Positions 24,672-37,884 are shown, counted from the stretch's first letter. The stretch: DNA of 64,000 nt from Sva-07 sp963717385 (GCA_963717385.1 CAVQWE010000010.1:1-64000); one strand, 5' to 3'. Notes: generated by a model not told the origin, from the letters alone. A program made the numbers and translations.

Positions 24672-25624
24672 TCCCGCTCGAGGAGATCCGGCGAGCCGCA
24701 GAGATCATCGCTGCCGAGGCAGTTCGCACGCCCGTCCTTCGCTCCACCGCACTCGATTCGCTCGTCGGAGCCACGATTCTCGGCAAGGACGAGTCACAAC
24801 AGCGCGCCGGATCGTTCAAGTTCCGCGGGGCGTTCCACCGTGTGGCTGCAATCCCCGCCGCCGATCGCGAGCTGGGTGTGGTCGCCGTCTCATCCGGCAA
24901 CCATGGTGCCGCCGTTGCCTGCGCATCAGAGATCCTCGGCATCGGGGCCACCGTGCACGTACCGAGCGATGTTGCACCCGCCAAACGGGACCTGATCGAA
25001 CGGTTCGGGGCCCGGATCGTCACCTTCGAGCGGTCGACACCCGATCGCGAAGCTGGTGCTCGCCGCCAGGTTGCAGACACCGGAGCCACCTTCGTGCACC
25101 CATTCGAGGATCCGCTGGTGATGCGCGGTCAGGGTACGACGGCGCTCGAGCTCCACGAGCAGACCGGCGGCGTCGACGTGATCATCGTCCCGATGTCGGG
25201 TGGCGGGCTGATGGCCGGGTGCGCATCGGTGGTGCGACAACTCGACCCGACGTGCGAGATCATCGGGGTCGAACCAGCCGCCGCCGACGACACCCGACGA
25301 TCGTTCGCAGCCGGCCAACGAATCCTGATCGATCCGCCAGACACGATCGCCGATGGTTTGGCCGTCACATCGCCCGGTGCAGCCACGTTCGAGATCAATC
25401 GCCGGCTCGTCGATGACATCGTCACGGTGACCGACGACGACCTGGTCGAAGCGATGCGCACGGCGTTGCAGCTGCTCGGGCGAACCCTGGAACCGAGCGG
25501 CGCCGCGGGCCTCGCTGCGGTACTCGTCGACCCGAGTCGGTTCGCCGACCGCCGCGTCGGCATCGTGCTGTCGGGCGGCAACATCGACGACGACCGGTTC
25601 GCCACGATGGTCTCGTCATCCTGA
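24668..25624 (+). CDS. Threonine dehydratase/serine racemase-like PLP enzyme
   Basis: 318 residues, fold type II. GSFKFRGA holds the PLP lysine (about K51), SSGNHGAAVA the substrate loop and MSGGGLMAGCA the phosphate-binding glycine loop. There is no C-terminal ACT-type regulatory domain, so it is the short, catabolic or racemase-like form. Product (2-oxobutanoate, pyruvate or D-serine) cannot be settled from sequence. Coupled to the methyltransferase by an ATGA overlap. Confidence 0.87.
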   Translation: MIPLEEIRRAAEIIAAEAVRTPVLRSTALDSLVGATILGKDESQQRAGSFKFRGAFHRVAAIPAADRELGVVAVSSGNHGAAVACASEILGIGATVHVPSDVAPAKRDLIERFGARIVTFERSTPDREAGARRQVADTGATFVHPFEDPLVMRGQGTTALELHEQTGGVDVIIVPMSGGGLMAGCASVVRQLDPTCEIIGVEPAAADDTRRSFAAGQRILIDPPDTIADGLAVTSPGAATFEINRRLVDDIVTVTDDDLVEAMRTALQLLGRTLEPSGAAGLAAVLVDPSRFADRRVGIVLSGGNIDDDRFATMVSSS

Positions 25625-25765
25625 CCCGAGTTTCGACGAGTTCCAGGCGTGCCGACGGGGTCGCGTGCCGAACTCATCGCAGCAACGACGTGCGTCATCG
25701 GCTGAACGCGGATCCTGCTGTATCCATTGGTGCTCCTACGGGGTGCGGCGGACTGACCGCCAGGC

Positions 25766-27511
25766 TCAGATCCGAGCCGGGTCGACTTCGACGCGCACGC
25801 GGGATCCGGACGGCCGATCGACCGAATTGAGCGCCTCACCGAGCGCCGTCCAACTCGTCGAGCGAACCAGGAAACGATTCTCTCCATCGCCGCCGACCTC
25901 GACACCCGATGCGACGAGCTGTGTTGCCACATCCGCCGAGCCCGCACCGGAGACCACCGCGAGCGCCCCGAACGGGGGGAGCCCGAGCATCTGGCGTCGG
26001 GCGCGTTCACCGTCGAGTATCTGCGCAGGGTCGCCCGCAACAGCTGCCGCGAGCACGTCGTGGTTCGGCGAGAACGTCTGCACGAGCACTTCGGGAGCGA
26101 TCCGTCCAGCGCGAACGATCAGCGCCAGGGCGTGCTCTGCGGCACGGAAGCGTGGAGCGAGCATCTCGGAGTCGAATTCGAGAAACGCGACGACGTCAGC
26201 CGACCGCAGCCGATGCAACACGGCCTCGGTGCCCACGTACACCCCCGCAGCCGAGGGCGTGGCGGCATCTGCTCCCGTGACGACCACGACGGGGCGGGCA
26301 GCGGCTGCTTCGAGTTCCTCACGGAGCCGTGTCACCCCCGGTCGTAGATTGGCGAACCGGCCCGCCCCGCACTCCTGACAGACCGCCGGCCGCACGGTGC
26401 CACAGCGACGACACGAGAGGCGTCCGTCGTCGTCGAGTCCGACGGCGGCGTCGCACCGCTCGCACCGGGTCAGCGCCTTGCACGCACGGCACGCCAACAC
26501 CCTGGCGCGACCGGTGATGTTGCTCACGCACACCACAGTCAGGTCGGGGTTGCGGATCCGCTCGATCAGGGCCGAGGTCACCAGCGAACGTTTCCACGGG
26601 TCGTCGTCGGATCGGTCGACGACCACCACTGCAGGCCAACCGGCTCGCTCGCGAGCCCTTGGCGGATGCACGACGCCGCCGGCTCCAGCGAACTCTTCGA
26701 TCGCAACGAGCGTCGGAGCCGGTGACACCAGGACGTAGGGCACGCCCAAGCGGCGGCAGCGTTCGACCACGACATCACGTGCGTGCCAGGTCGGCGTTCG
26801 CTCGTTCTGGAGCGCTTCGTCGTGTTCGTCGACCACGATCGCCGCCGCCAGTCCCGGACATGGCGCCCAGGCCGCCGATCGCGTGCCGATCACCACATCG
26901 ACACCGCCGGCCGCAGCGGCCCACTCTCCCGGCATCGCCGCCACCGAGAGGCCGGCTCGTCGAAGACGGGTCGCCAGCAGCGCAGCCTCGGAGTGTTCCG
27001 GCACGATCACCAGCGCTGGCCCCGCAGCAGCGACCGACAGCACCGATGGCATCACGTCGGCGCGAGGCGGAAGACGCAAGACACCGCCGCCTGCAGCGAT
27101 CAGCGCGGTGGTCGCCGGCGACTGCGGCGACGGCGCCATGTGTGTGCGCCGGTCGAGGGGCAACGACCGAACCGCACGTGGTGGGCCGGCGGTGACCAGG
27201 AAGGGCCGAATGCGCCGAGCCGCCCAACGGACCGACGCCCACTCGGCAAGTTCGAAGATCTCCGTGTCCGGCCCTCGCCCGGTCACCTTGGCGATCGTCT
27301 TGAGCTCGTGCACAGGACGATCAGCCGAGGCAACCTCACAGATCGAGCGCACCCAGGCCCCGATACGACGCCCGTGCAGTTCGACGCGCACGATGGTTCC
27401 GACCTCGACAACGTCCTCGAGATCGGCAGGGATCAGATAGTCGAACTCCTTGTCGAGCCCGGTGACGTCGGGTACCACCCGCGCGATGTGACGACTGGTG
27501 TCAGACACCAT
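25766..27511 (-). CDS. priA: PriA-like primosomal protein N', helicase motifs lost
   Basis: 581 residues. The N-terminal DNA-binding domain (VDVTGLDKEFDYLIP-like start) and the zinc cluster (CRACKALTRCERC, then CRRCGTVRPAVCQECG) are kept. The Walker A GxGKT is missing where PPRADVMPSVLSVA stands, and the DEAH box reads DEHD. This matches the actinobacterial PriA form thought to lack ATPase/helicase activity but still load the primosome. The ATG lies inside a palindromic repeat. It follows metK. Confidence 0.9.
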   Translation of the reverse strand: MVSDTSRHIARVVPDVTGLDKEFDYLIPADLEDVVEVGTIVRVELHGRRIGAWVRSICEVASADRPVHELKTIAKVTGRGPDTEIFELAEWASVRWAARRIRPFLVTAGPPRAVRSLPLDRRTHMAPSPQSPATTALIAAGGGVLRLPPRADVMPSVLSVAAAGPALVIVPEHSEAALLATRLRRAGLSVAAMPGEWAAAAGGVDVVIGTRSAAWAPCPGLAAAIVVDEHDEALQNERTPTWHARDVVVERCRRLGVPYVLVSPAPTLVAIEEFAGAGGVVHPPRARERAGWPAVVVVDRSDDDPWKRSLVTSALIERIRNPDLTVVCVSNITGRARVLACRACKALTRCERCDAAVGLDDDGRLSCRRCGTVRPAVCQECGAGRFANLRPGVTRLREELEAAAARPVVVVTGADAATPSAAGVYVGTEAVLHRLRSADVVAFLEFDSEMLAPRFRAAEHALALIVRAGRIAPEVLVQTFSPNHDVLAAAVAGDPAQILDGERARRQMLGLPPFGALAVVSGAGSADVATQLVASGVEVGGDGENRFLVRSTSWTALGEALNSVDRPSGSRVRVEVDPARI

Positions 27512-27518
27512 TCGTCAC
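27497..27518. repeat. GGTGTCAGACACC palindromic repeat
   Basis: GGTGTCAGACACCATTCGTCAC, identical over 22 bases to the copy at 44956-44977. It supplies the priA start codon, so the protein starts MVSDT. Confidence 0.85.
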
Positions 27519-27527
27519 ATCGGCTCG

Positions 27528-28715
27528 TCAGACGCCGACGGCGCTCTTGAATTCGTCGAGGCGGCTGAGCTCTTCCCAGGGGAAGCCCTCGCGGCCGAAG
27601 TGGCCGTAGGCGGCCGACCGCTTGTAGATCGGGCGCTTGAGGTCGAGGTCGCGGACGATCGCTCCCGGGCGGAGGTCGAAGGTCGAGCGCACCGCTGCCT
27701 CGATGACTGCTGGATCGATGTGCGAGGTGCCGAAGGTCTCGACGAGGATGCTCATCGGCTGCGCCATACCAATGGCATATGCCAACTGCACTTCGCAACG
27801 GTCCGCAGCGCCGGAGGCGACGACGTGCTTGGCGACCCAACGCCCGGCGTAGGCGGCCGAACGGTCGACCTTGCTCGGGTCCTTGCCGGAGAAGGCCCCG
27901 CCGCCGTGGCGACCCATGCCGCCGTAGGTGTCGACGATGATCTTGCGTCCGGTGAGTCCGGCATCGGCGAACGGGCCGCCACGAACGAACTGCCCCGTCG
28001 GGTTGATGTAGATCTCGAAGTCGTCGTCGGCGAAACGCTCGGGGACGATGGGCCTGATCACCTGGTCGATCAGGTCGGGACGGATCACGGTGTCGCGATC
28101 GACGCCGTCTTGGTGCTGCGTGCTGATCAGCACCGCCTTGAGCGCAACCGGCCAGCCGTTGTGGTACTCGAAGGTGACCTGGGTCTTGCCGTCGGGACGC
28201 AGGTACGGCACCTGGCCGGACTTGCGGACCTCGGCGAGGCGCTCGGCCAGGCGGTGTGCGGTCCAGATCGGCAGCGGCATCAGGTCGTCGGTCTCGTTGC
28301 AGGCGTAGCCGAACATCATGCCTTGGTCACCGGCACCCTGCAGGTTGAGGATGTCCTCGCCGGACTTGCCGCCGCGCACCTCTTCTGAGGTGTCGACGCC
28401 TTGGGCGATGTCGGGGCTCTGCTCGTCGATCGACACGATCACACCACAGGTGTTGCCGTCGAATCCGTAGCTGGCATTGTCGTAGCCAATACCGTTGATG
28501 GTCTCGCGGGCGATCTTCGGGATGTCGACGTAGGCCGAGGTGGTGATCTCACCTGCGATGACGCACAACCCCGTGGTCAACAGCGTTTCGCAGGCGACGC
28601 GCCCGTCGGGATCCTCGGTGAGGATGGCGTCGAGAACGGCGTCGGAGACCTGGTCGGCCATCTTGTCGGGGTGGCCCTCGGTGACGCTTTCGGAGGTGAA
28701 GGTGTACGTGCTCAT
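27528..28715 (-). CDS. metK: S-adenosylmethionine synthetase
   Basis: Makes SAM from methionine and ATP. 395 residues. GHPDKMADQVSDAVLDA near the N-terminus, a central GAGDQG motif and GGGAFSGKDPSKVDRSAAY are the three signature regions. The ATG overlaps the coaBC stop (ATGA), so there is no room for a SAM riboswitch; it is transcribed with the upstream genes. Confidence 0.97.
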   Translation of the reverse strand: MSTYTFTSESVTEGHPDKMADQVSDAVLDAILTEDPDGRVACETLLTTGLCVIAGEITTSAYVDIPKIARETINGIGYDNASYGFDGNTCGVIVSIDEQSPDIAQGVDTSEEVRGGKSGEDILNLQGAGDQGMMFGYACNETDDLMPLPIWTAHRLAERLAEVRKSGQVPYLRPDGKTQVTFEYHNGWPVALKAVLISTQHQDGVDRDTVIRPDLIDQVIRPIVPERFADDDFEIYINPTGQFVRGGPFADAGLTGRKIIVDTYGGMGRHGGGAFSGKDPSKVDRSAAYAGRWVAKHVVASGAADRCEVQLAYAIGMAQPMSILVETFGTSHIDPAVIEAAVRSTFDLRPGAIVRDLDLKRPIYKRSAAYGHFGREGFPWEELSRLDEFKSAVGV

Positions 28716-29924
28716 GCAAAGTCCTGTCGATGTGTCGAGCGAATGAAAACAATGGTGTCGATGACGGCCCGAGCGACATCTCGCTTCGATGCGAGGTCGA
28801 TCTCGACAGGCTCCGCGCCGGGCCGTAACAGCGTAACCGCGTTCGTGTCGTGAGCGAAGCCAACCTGCGGCGCACCGACATCGTTGGCCACGATCAGGTC
28901 GAGATGCTTCGCACGGAGCTTCGAGCCGGCGTTCGCGATCAGGTCGTCGGTTTCTGCAGCGAAGCCGACCAGCACCTGGCCGTCGCGCTTGGCGGCGCCA
29001 AGGCCAGCCAGGATGTCCGGTGTGGGTTCGAGGATGATCTCGGGCGCGCCGTCACGCTTCTTCAGCTTGCCGGACGCCGCATGCTTCGGACGGAAGTCGG
29101 CAACAGCGGCACTCATCACGATCACATCGTGGTCGGCTGCCGCACCGGCTCATCGCCTCGTGCATCTGCTCGGCGGTCTCGACCTCGACCACGGTGCATC
29201 CGGGCGGCGTCGGCAGATCCACCGTCGACACCAACGTCACCCTGGCGCCTCGAGCGACGGCTTCGGCAGCCACGGCGTAGCCCTGCTTGCCGGAGCTGCG
29301 ATTGGCGATGACCCGCACTGCATCGATCGGTTCGCGGGTGCCTCCGGCGGAGACGACCACTGAGACACACCGTCGAGGTCGCGGGGACCGAGCACCCTCT
29401 CCACTGCGGCGACGATCGTGGACGGGTCGGCGAGTCGGCCGGCACCGACGTCGCCACCGGCGAGCCGACCCGACTCGGGCTCGACGATGTGGACACCCCT
29501 CGATCGCAGCACCGAGACGTTCTCGACCACGCTCGGGTGTTCCCACATCTCGGTGTGCATCGCCGGGCACACCACGACCGGCGCCCTCGTGGCGATCAGC
29601 GTGTTCGTCAGCAGGTCGGTCGACAGCCCCATGCGATAGGCGGCGAGCAGTCGTGCGGTCGCCGGAGCGACCAGGATCAGGTCGGCGCCCTGGCCGATGC
29701 TGGTGTGCGGAATCGGCGTCGTCGGGTTGTCCCAGAACTCGGTCTGCACGGACTCGGAGGCCAGTGCGCTCAGCGTCGTTCGACCGATGAAGTGCTCAGC
29801 ACCCTCGGTCATCACCGGCACCACGTGTGCGCCGGCATCGACCAATCGTCGACACACCTCGACGGCCTTGTAGGCGGCGATGCCCACCGGTCACGCCGAG
29901 CACGATGCGTTTGCCTGCGAACAT
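28712..29924 (-). CDS. coaBC: CoaBC: phosphopantothenoylcysteine decarboxylase/synthase (three frame breaks here)
   Basis: Bifunctional CoA-synthesis enzyme. The CoaC half (GGIAAYKAVEVCRRL, then FWDNPTTPIPHTSIGQGADL, and the CPAMHTEMW active-site region) spans residues about 10-190. The CoaB half has SAGGTREPIDAVRVIANRSSGKQG and SAAVADFRP. Three frame breaks: an extra G near 29889, a missing base near 29362 and an extra base near 29142. They sum to 3n+1 over the span, and all fall in conserved motifs. Real loss is implausible because the enzyme is essential. Confidence 0.92.
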
Positions 29925-29969
29925 CGAGTCCCTCTCGGCCCGGTCGAGCGCGGCGACGCCGAACGGTCG

Positions 29970-30306
29970 TCAGTCGTCGAGGTTGGCCTGCAGCAGCGGG
30001 CGTCGGCGATCGCCTGCGCCTCGGCCTCGGCGTCGAATTCCTCCTCGAGGGGACTTCTTCGGGAGCCGGGGCCCACACGATCTTCTCCTGCGCGATCTCC
30101 TCGAACCCGATCGACAGCGGCTTGCGCGCCACCGACGAGACCTGCGGCGGGATCATGTGGCCGAGGCCGTCACCGAGCTGGTTGAAGTACGAGTTGATGT
30201 TGCGGGCTCGGCGCGCGGCCAGGGTGACCAGCGTGAACTTCGAGTCGACCTTGTCGAGCAGCTGCTCGATGGGCGGATTGATCATCGTGTCGTGGTCGAG
30301 CGCCAT
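29970..30306 (-). CDS. rpoZ: RNA polymerase omega subunit (two frame breaks here)
   Basis: MALDHDTMINPPIEQLLDK and SKFTLVTLAARRARNINSYFNQLG are the omega core; the C-terminal tail is acidic. Missing bases near 30053 and 30007 shift the frame; restoring both gives ...LEEEFDAEAEAQAIADARLLQANLDD and a TGA at 29970-29972. The span is 3n+1 bases, as expected for two deletions. Omega stabilises the polymerase core. It lies between gmk and coaBC as in other actinobacteria. Confidence 0.92.
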
Positions 30307-30319
30307 AAGGCACTCCACC

Positions 30320-30868
30320 CTACCGTGATGACGACTGGGAGCGAGCGGTTTCGATGATCTGGAGCATCTCGTCGATCGTCGCGTGGAGATCGTCGTTGAC
30401 GACGATGTGATCGGCCAGCGCGCGTCCGATGGGCTCTTCGATCTCGGCCTTCTTGAGGCGGGCCAGCACCTTGTCGCCTGGGTCTCCGCGACCGCGCAAC
30501 CGACGTTCCTGCTCGTCGCGCGACGGTGGCACCACGAACAACAGCAACGCGTCGGGGAAGATCCGCTTGACCTGCTGGGCGCCGTCGACCTCGATCTCGA
30601 GCACGATGTCTTGGTCGCCACTCGGGTCGGGCACGGGGCTGCCGTAGTAGTTGCCGAGGAACTCGGTCCACTCGAGGAACCCGCCGTCGGCGATGTGTTG
30701 CTCGAAGGATGCGGTATCGGTGAACACGTATGCGTCGGCAGCCTCTGACGGCCGACGCTCGCGGGTCGTCCACGACCTGCTGAGCCACAGGTCATCGTCA
30801 CGACGCACGAGCGCGTCGACGATGGTGCCCTTGCCGACCCCACCGGGGCCCGAGACGACGATGATCAA
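30320..30868 (-). CDS. gmk: Guanylate kinase
   Basis: Phosphorylates GMP to GDP. 182 residues. P-loop SGPGGVGKGT at residues 6-15, SRSWTTRERRPSE and the GMP-binding FLEWTEFLGNYYGSP follow. There is no ATG or GTG in reach; a TTG at 30868 gives MIIVVSGPGG and is used, 13 bases after the mihF stop. TTG may keep levels low, or a small indel may hide the real start. Confidence 0.93.
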   Translation of the reverse strand: MIIVVSGPGGVGKGTIVDALVRRDDDLWLSRSWTTRERRPSEAADAYVFTDTASFEQHIADGGFLEWTEFLGNYYGSPVPDPSGDQDIVLEIEVDGAQQVKRIFPDALLLFVVPPSRDEQERRLRGRGDPGDKVLARLKKAEIEEPIGRALADHIVVNDDLHATIDEMLQIIETARSQSSSR

Positions 30869-30881
30869 CGAACCGGCCCGG

Positions 30882-31190
30882 TCAGCCGAGGAGTTCGAGG
30901 AGCTTCGACTTCTGCTGGGCACCGAGGCCCTGCACACGACGGTTGTCCGCGATTTCGATGTCTTCCATGATGCGGCGAGCCTTGACCTTGCCGACGCCGG
31001 GAAGCGACTCGAGCATCGACACGACCTTGAGCTTGCCGACGTTGACGTCGGTGGACGCCAGTGCATCGGCCAGCGACATCGATCCCATCTTGAGACGAGC
31101 CTTGATCTCGGCGCGGGCGGCACGGGCCTCGGCCGCTTTGGCGAGGGCCGCCGAGCGCTGCTCGGGGGTCAGCTGTGGGGGTGTTGCCAT
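30882..31190 (-). CDS. mihF: Actinobacterial integration host factor mIHF
   Basis: 102 residues. N-terminal helical, Ala-rich region, then KMGSMSLADALAS and the helix-two-turn-helix LESLPGVGKVKARRIMEDIEI that binds DNA without sequence preference. A nucleoid protein confined to actinobacteria, so a good lineage marker. TAGCTT lies 6 bases before its ATG, overlapping the end of pyrD. Confidence 0.95.
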   Translation of the reverse strand: MATPPQLTPEQRSAALAKAAEARAARAEIKARLKMGSMSLADALASTDVNVGKLKVVSMLESLPGVGKVKARRIMEDIEIADNRRVQGLGAQQKSKLLELLG

Positions 31191-31194
31191 GTGG

Positions 31195-32099
31195 TCAAGC
31201 TATCGCAGCGATGTCGGCGAGCCGGGTCAATCCACGTTCGGTCGCCCACTCGATGACACCTGCCTGTATCGAGCCTGCAGCACCGGGGTCGGCGAACGAT
31301 GCGGTGCCGACCTGCACCGCAGACGCGCCGGCCAGCAACAGTTCGATGGCGTCCCATGCCGACGCCACCCCGCCGACACCGACGATCGGCACCTCGGGAA
31401 GCGCCTGGTGCACGTCGTGCACAGCGCGAACGGCAACCGGATGGATGGCGCGCCCCGACAGCCCTCCGCCGCCGGCTCCGAGCGTGGGCGCCAGCGTGTT
31501 GGGGTCGTAGCCGAGCCCGAGCAACGTGTTGATGCAGGTGACCGCCTCGGCACCAGCGCCCATGACCGACGCAGCGACGTCGATGATGCGATCGGTGTTC
31601 GCGCTGAGCTTGGCCCATCGCGGGCGCCCGCAACCAGCGGTGGCTGCGATCACCTCGGCCGACAACGCAGCATCGTGGGCAAAGATCGAGCCGCGACCTT
31701 CCAGGTTCGGACACGACAGGTTCACCTCGACCGCCACCACCTCGGGCGGTGCCGCAGCGAGCAGTTCGGCCGCCTCGGCGTAGTCGTCGACGCTGCGTCC
31801 CCAGATGCTGACCACGACCGTGGCGCCGGTCGACACGAGATCGCCGACCACATGGTCCAGCCAGTACTGCACGCCGGGACCTTGAAGTCCGACTGCGTTC
31901 ATCATGCCCTGGGGCGTGGGATGCAGGCGCGGTGCCGGGTTGCCCGGCCAGTCGTACGTCGCCAACGACTTGGTGACGACCGCGCCGAGCGATCCCAGAT
32001 CGAGGTGACTGCCGAGCTCGGTGCCGTAGCCCGCCGTGCCCGACGCCGTCATCACCGGCGCATCGAGCACCAGGCTCCCGACGGTGACGCTGGTGTCGA

Positions 32100-32103
<4 letters not shown>
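31195..32103 (-). CDS. pyrD: Dihydroorotate dehydrogenase, class 1
   Basis: FMN enzyme making orotate. 302 residues. VMTASGTAGYG starts the barrel, NLSCPNLEGRG holds the catalytic cysteine of class 1 enzymes, and GVGGVASAWDAIELLLAGASAVQVGTA binds the FMN phosphate. Class 1B needs PyrK; no pyrK gene is in the operon, so the electron acceptor is uncertain. The ATG overlaps the carB stop (ATGA). Confidence 0.94.
31197..31202 (-). promoter_or_regulatory. Putative leaderless -10 hexamer of mihF
   Basis: TAGCTT on the minus strand, 6 bases before the ATG at 31190 and within the last codons of pyrD. Suggests mihF-gmk-rpoZ-coaBC-metK can be transcribed apart from the pyr genes. Confidence 0.5.
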
Positions 32104-35421
<3,318 letters not shown>

Positions 35422-36536
35422 CAGCGACCGCCGTTCGAGCTGGCGCTCGGTGGACGCGTGTTTCATCATCTCGGCGAACTCCTCGAAGAGATAGTGCGAA
35501 TCGTGTGGACCGGGATTCGCTTCGGGGTGGTGCTGCACGCTGAAGGCGAGCTCACCATCGACTCGCAACCCTTCGCACACCCCGTCGTTGAGGTTGACGT
35601 GGGTCATCGTCGCCTTGCCGGCCATCGAGTCGGGGTCGACGGCGAAGTTGTGGTTCTGGCTGGTGATCTCGACCTTGCCGGTGGCGATGTTGCGCACCGG
35701 GTGGTTGCCGCCGTGGTGCCCGAACGGCAGCTTCACGGTGCCGGCCCCGATCGCCCGACCGAGGAGCTGGTGGCCGAGGCAGATGCCGAAGATCGGCACG
35801 TTGCCGAGCAGCCCCGGATCGTCTCGACGCCGTACGGCGTCATCGCCGGGTCGCCGGGGCCGTTGCTCAGGAAGACGCCGTCGGCGCCACGGGCGAGAAT
35901 GTCGGCAGCGCTGGTGGTGGCCGGCACCACCTCGACGGTGCCGTAGCGCGAGAGGTTCACGGCGATGTTGCGCTTCATGCCGTAGTCGATGGCGATGATG
36001 CGGGTGCGGTTGTCTGGATCGAGGGCGGCAACGGTGTACCCCTCCCCCACGGTGACCTGGCGCACCAGGTCGACGCCCTCGGTTCCGGGCTCGGCATCAG
36101 CCGCGGCGCGGAGATCGGCTTCGCTCGCCGCACCGAAGGCCCCGGGCATCGCGCCGGTGTCGCGCAAGCGCCGGGTGAGGCGTCGGGTGTCGATGCCGGC
36201 GATGCCAGGAACCCCGTGTTGCTGCAGCAGTGCGTCGAGACTGCCCTCGGCGCGTTGGTTGCTGTGGCGACGTGCCAGTTCCCTGATCACGATGCCACGG
36301 CAGAACGTGCCGCGCGACTCGAAATCCGCGGCGTTCACGCCGTAGTTGCCGATGTGAGGGGTGGTGAAGGTGATGATCTGGCCGGCATAGCTCGGGTCGG
36401 TGATCACTTCCTGATAGCCGCTGAGCACCGTGTTGAACACCACCTCGCCCGTGGCGATCGGTACCTCGGCACCGATCAGTTCGCCTTCGAACACGCTGCC
36501 GTCGGCGAGCACCAACGCTCCATCGCGAACCGTCAT
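35422..36536 (-). CDS. carA: Carbamoyl-phosphate synthase small subunit (frameshifted; no in-frame stop before carB)
   Basis: Glutaminase subunit that feeds ammonia to CarB. The N-domain DGALVLADGSVFEGE and VVFNTVLSGYQEVITDPSYAGQ, then class I amidotransferase FGICLGHQLLGRAIG (nucleophile cysteine) and VQHHPEANPGP (catalytic His). A base is missing in a GGGG run near 35812-35815. After it, the frame runs into carB with no stop. A TGA at 35423-35421, in the original carA frame, overlaps the carB ATG and is the likely true end, implying a second indel near 35425-35480. ATG 36536; an in-frame GTG at 36551 is possible. Confidence 0.93.
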
Positions 36537-36566
36537 GTCGTCGCACTCCACTTCAACTCGGTTGTC

Positions 36567-36600
36567 TGCATGATCATCCGTTCTCGTGTATGACTATTCA
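36567..36600 (-). promoter_or_regulatory. Tandem ARG boxes between pyrC and carA
   Basis: TGCATGATCATCCG (36567-36580, 12 of 14 to TGCAT-RWWY-ATGCA) and TGTATGACTATTCA (36587-36600, 11 of 14) have cores exactly 20 bp apart, the same spacing as before argC. They sit in the 64-bp gap upstream of carA, implying arginine control of carAB inside the pyr operon. Confidence 0.78.
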
Positions 36601-37884
36601 TCACCGTAGCGCCGCGCCTTCTCGAACGACCGCGGTTCCCTGCAAGATCGTGTGGAGCACCCGACCCCGCAGCGGCATCCCGACGTAGGGGGTGTTGCGG
36701 CTCTTGCTGGCGAGCCGAGCGGGCACCACCTCCCACACCTCGTGGGGGTCGAAGATCGTCAGGTTGGCGGGTTCACCAGGTTCGATCGGTCGGCCATGGC
36801 GATCGGCCACGCCAGCGATGGCGGCAGGCTTCCACGACAGCGCCGCGATCACGTCGGCGAGCGGCATCTCGAGGCACGCCAAGGACACGCCGAGTGCGGT
36901 CTCCAGGCCGAGCATTCCCGGCGGTGCCTGATCGAGCGGCTGTTCCTTGGCCTCGGCCACGTGGGGTGCATGGTCGGTTGCGATGGCATCGATCGTGCCG
37001 TCGGCCAGCCCGGCACGTATCGCTGCAAGGTCCTCGGCGGTGCGAAGCGGCGGGGTCACCTTGTAGAGCGCGTCGTAGGTCTCGAGGCGTTCGTCGGTGA
37101 GGCTGAAGTGGTGTGGCGTCGCCTCGGCGGTGACCGCCAGACCATCCGCCTTGGCTGCACGCACCAAGTCGACGCTCTTGGCCGTCGACAGGTGCAAGAA
37201 GTGCATGCCGACACCAGTGAGCCGTACGAGCTCGATGTCGCGGTGCAGCATCAGTTCTTCGGCGATCGATGGCCACCCCGGCAGCCCCAGGCGACTGCAG
37301 CACGACCCTTCGTGCATCACTGCGCCAGCGGTGAGCTGCTCGACCTCGCAATGCTGGGCCAGCGTGATTCCCAGTCCATCGGCGTACTCGAGCGCACGAC
37401 GCATCAGCAACGCGTTCTGCACGCCGTTGCCGTCGTCGGTGAAGATCTTCACACCGGCGCTGGCCAGCTCAGCGAAGGGGGTGAGTTGTTGGCCACCACG
37501 CCCGACGGTGATCGAGCCCGACGGAAGCACCTCGCACAACCCGGCACGCTCGCCCTGTCGGCGAACGAAATCGACGACCTCGACGCTGTCTTGCGTCGGG
37601 TCGGTGTTCGGCATCGCGACGACAGCGGTGAATCCGCCGAGGGCCGCTGCCCGGCTGCCGGTCTCGATGGTCTCGGCTTCTTCGCGTCCGGGTTCACGCA
37701 GATGGACATGGAGGTCGACGAAACCCGGTGTGAGCACATGACCCGCTGCATCGATGACCTCGTCACCATCAGCTGGCTCGAGCTGGTCGGCGACCTCGCT
37801 GACGAGTGTCCCGTCGAGGCGTACGTCGACTCGACGCTCGCCGTTGGAGTCGATGACGCGGGCGCCGGTGATCAACAGGCTCAT
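36601..37884 (-). CDS. pyrC: Dihydroorotase
   Basis: Closes carbamoyl aspartate to dihydroorotate. 427 residues, type I. FVDLHVHLREPGREEAETI carries the metal-binding HxH and Arg. GFTAVVAMPNTDPT, the FTDDGNGV loop and the late AIATDHAPH motif are all present. It overlaps pyrB by 4 bases, with GGAGG just before its ATG. Confidence 0.95.
   Translation of the reverse strand: MSLLITGARVIDSNGERRVDVRLDGTLVSEVADQLEPADGDEVIDAAGHVLTPGFVDLHVHLREPGREEAETIETGSRAAALGGFTAVVAMPNTDPTQDSVEVVDFVRRQGERAGLCEVLPSGSITVGRGGQQLTPFAELASAGVKIFTDDGNGVQNALLMRRALEYADGLGITLAQHCEVEQLTAGAVMHEGSCCSRLGLPGWPSIAEELMLHRDIELVRLTGVGMHFLHLSTAKSVDLVRAAKADGLAVTAEATPHHFSLTDERLETYDALYKVTPPLRTAEDLAAIRAGLADGTIDAIATDHAPHVAEAKEQPLDQAPPGMLGLETALGVSLACLEMPLADVIAALSWKPAAIAGVADRHGRPIEPGEPANLTIFDPHEVWEVVPARLASKSRNTPYVGMPLRGRVLHTILQGTAVVREGAALR

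Noticed and set aside
28712..28800. A SAM riboswitch before metK
   Set aside because: metK overlaps the coaBC stop by 4 bases, so there is no leader.
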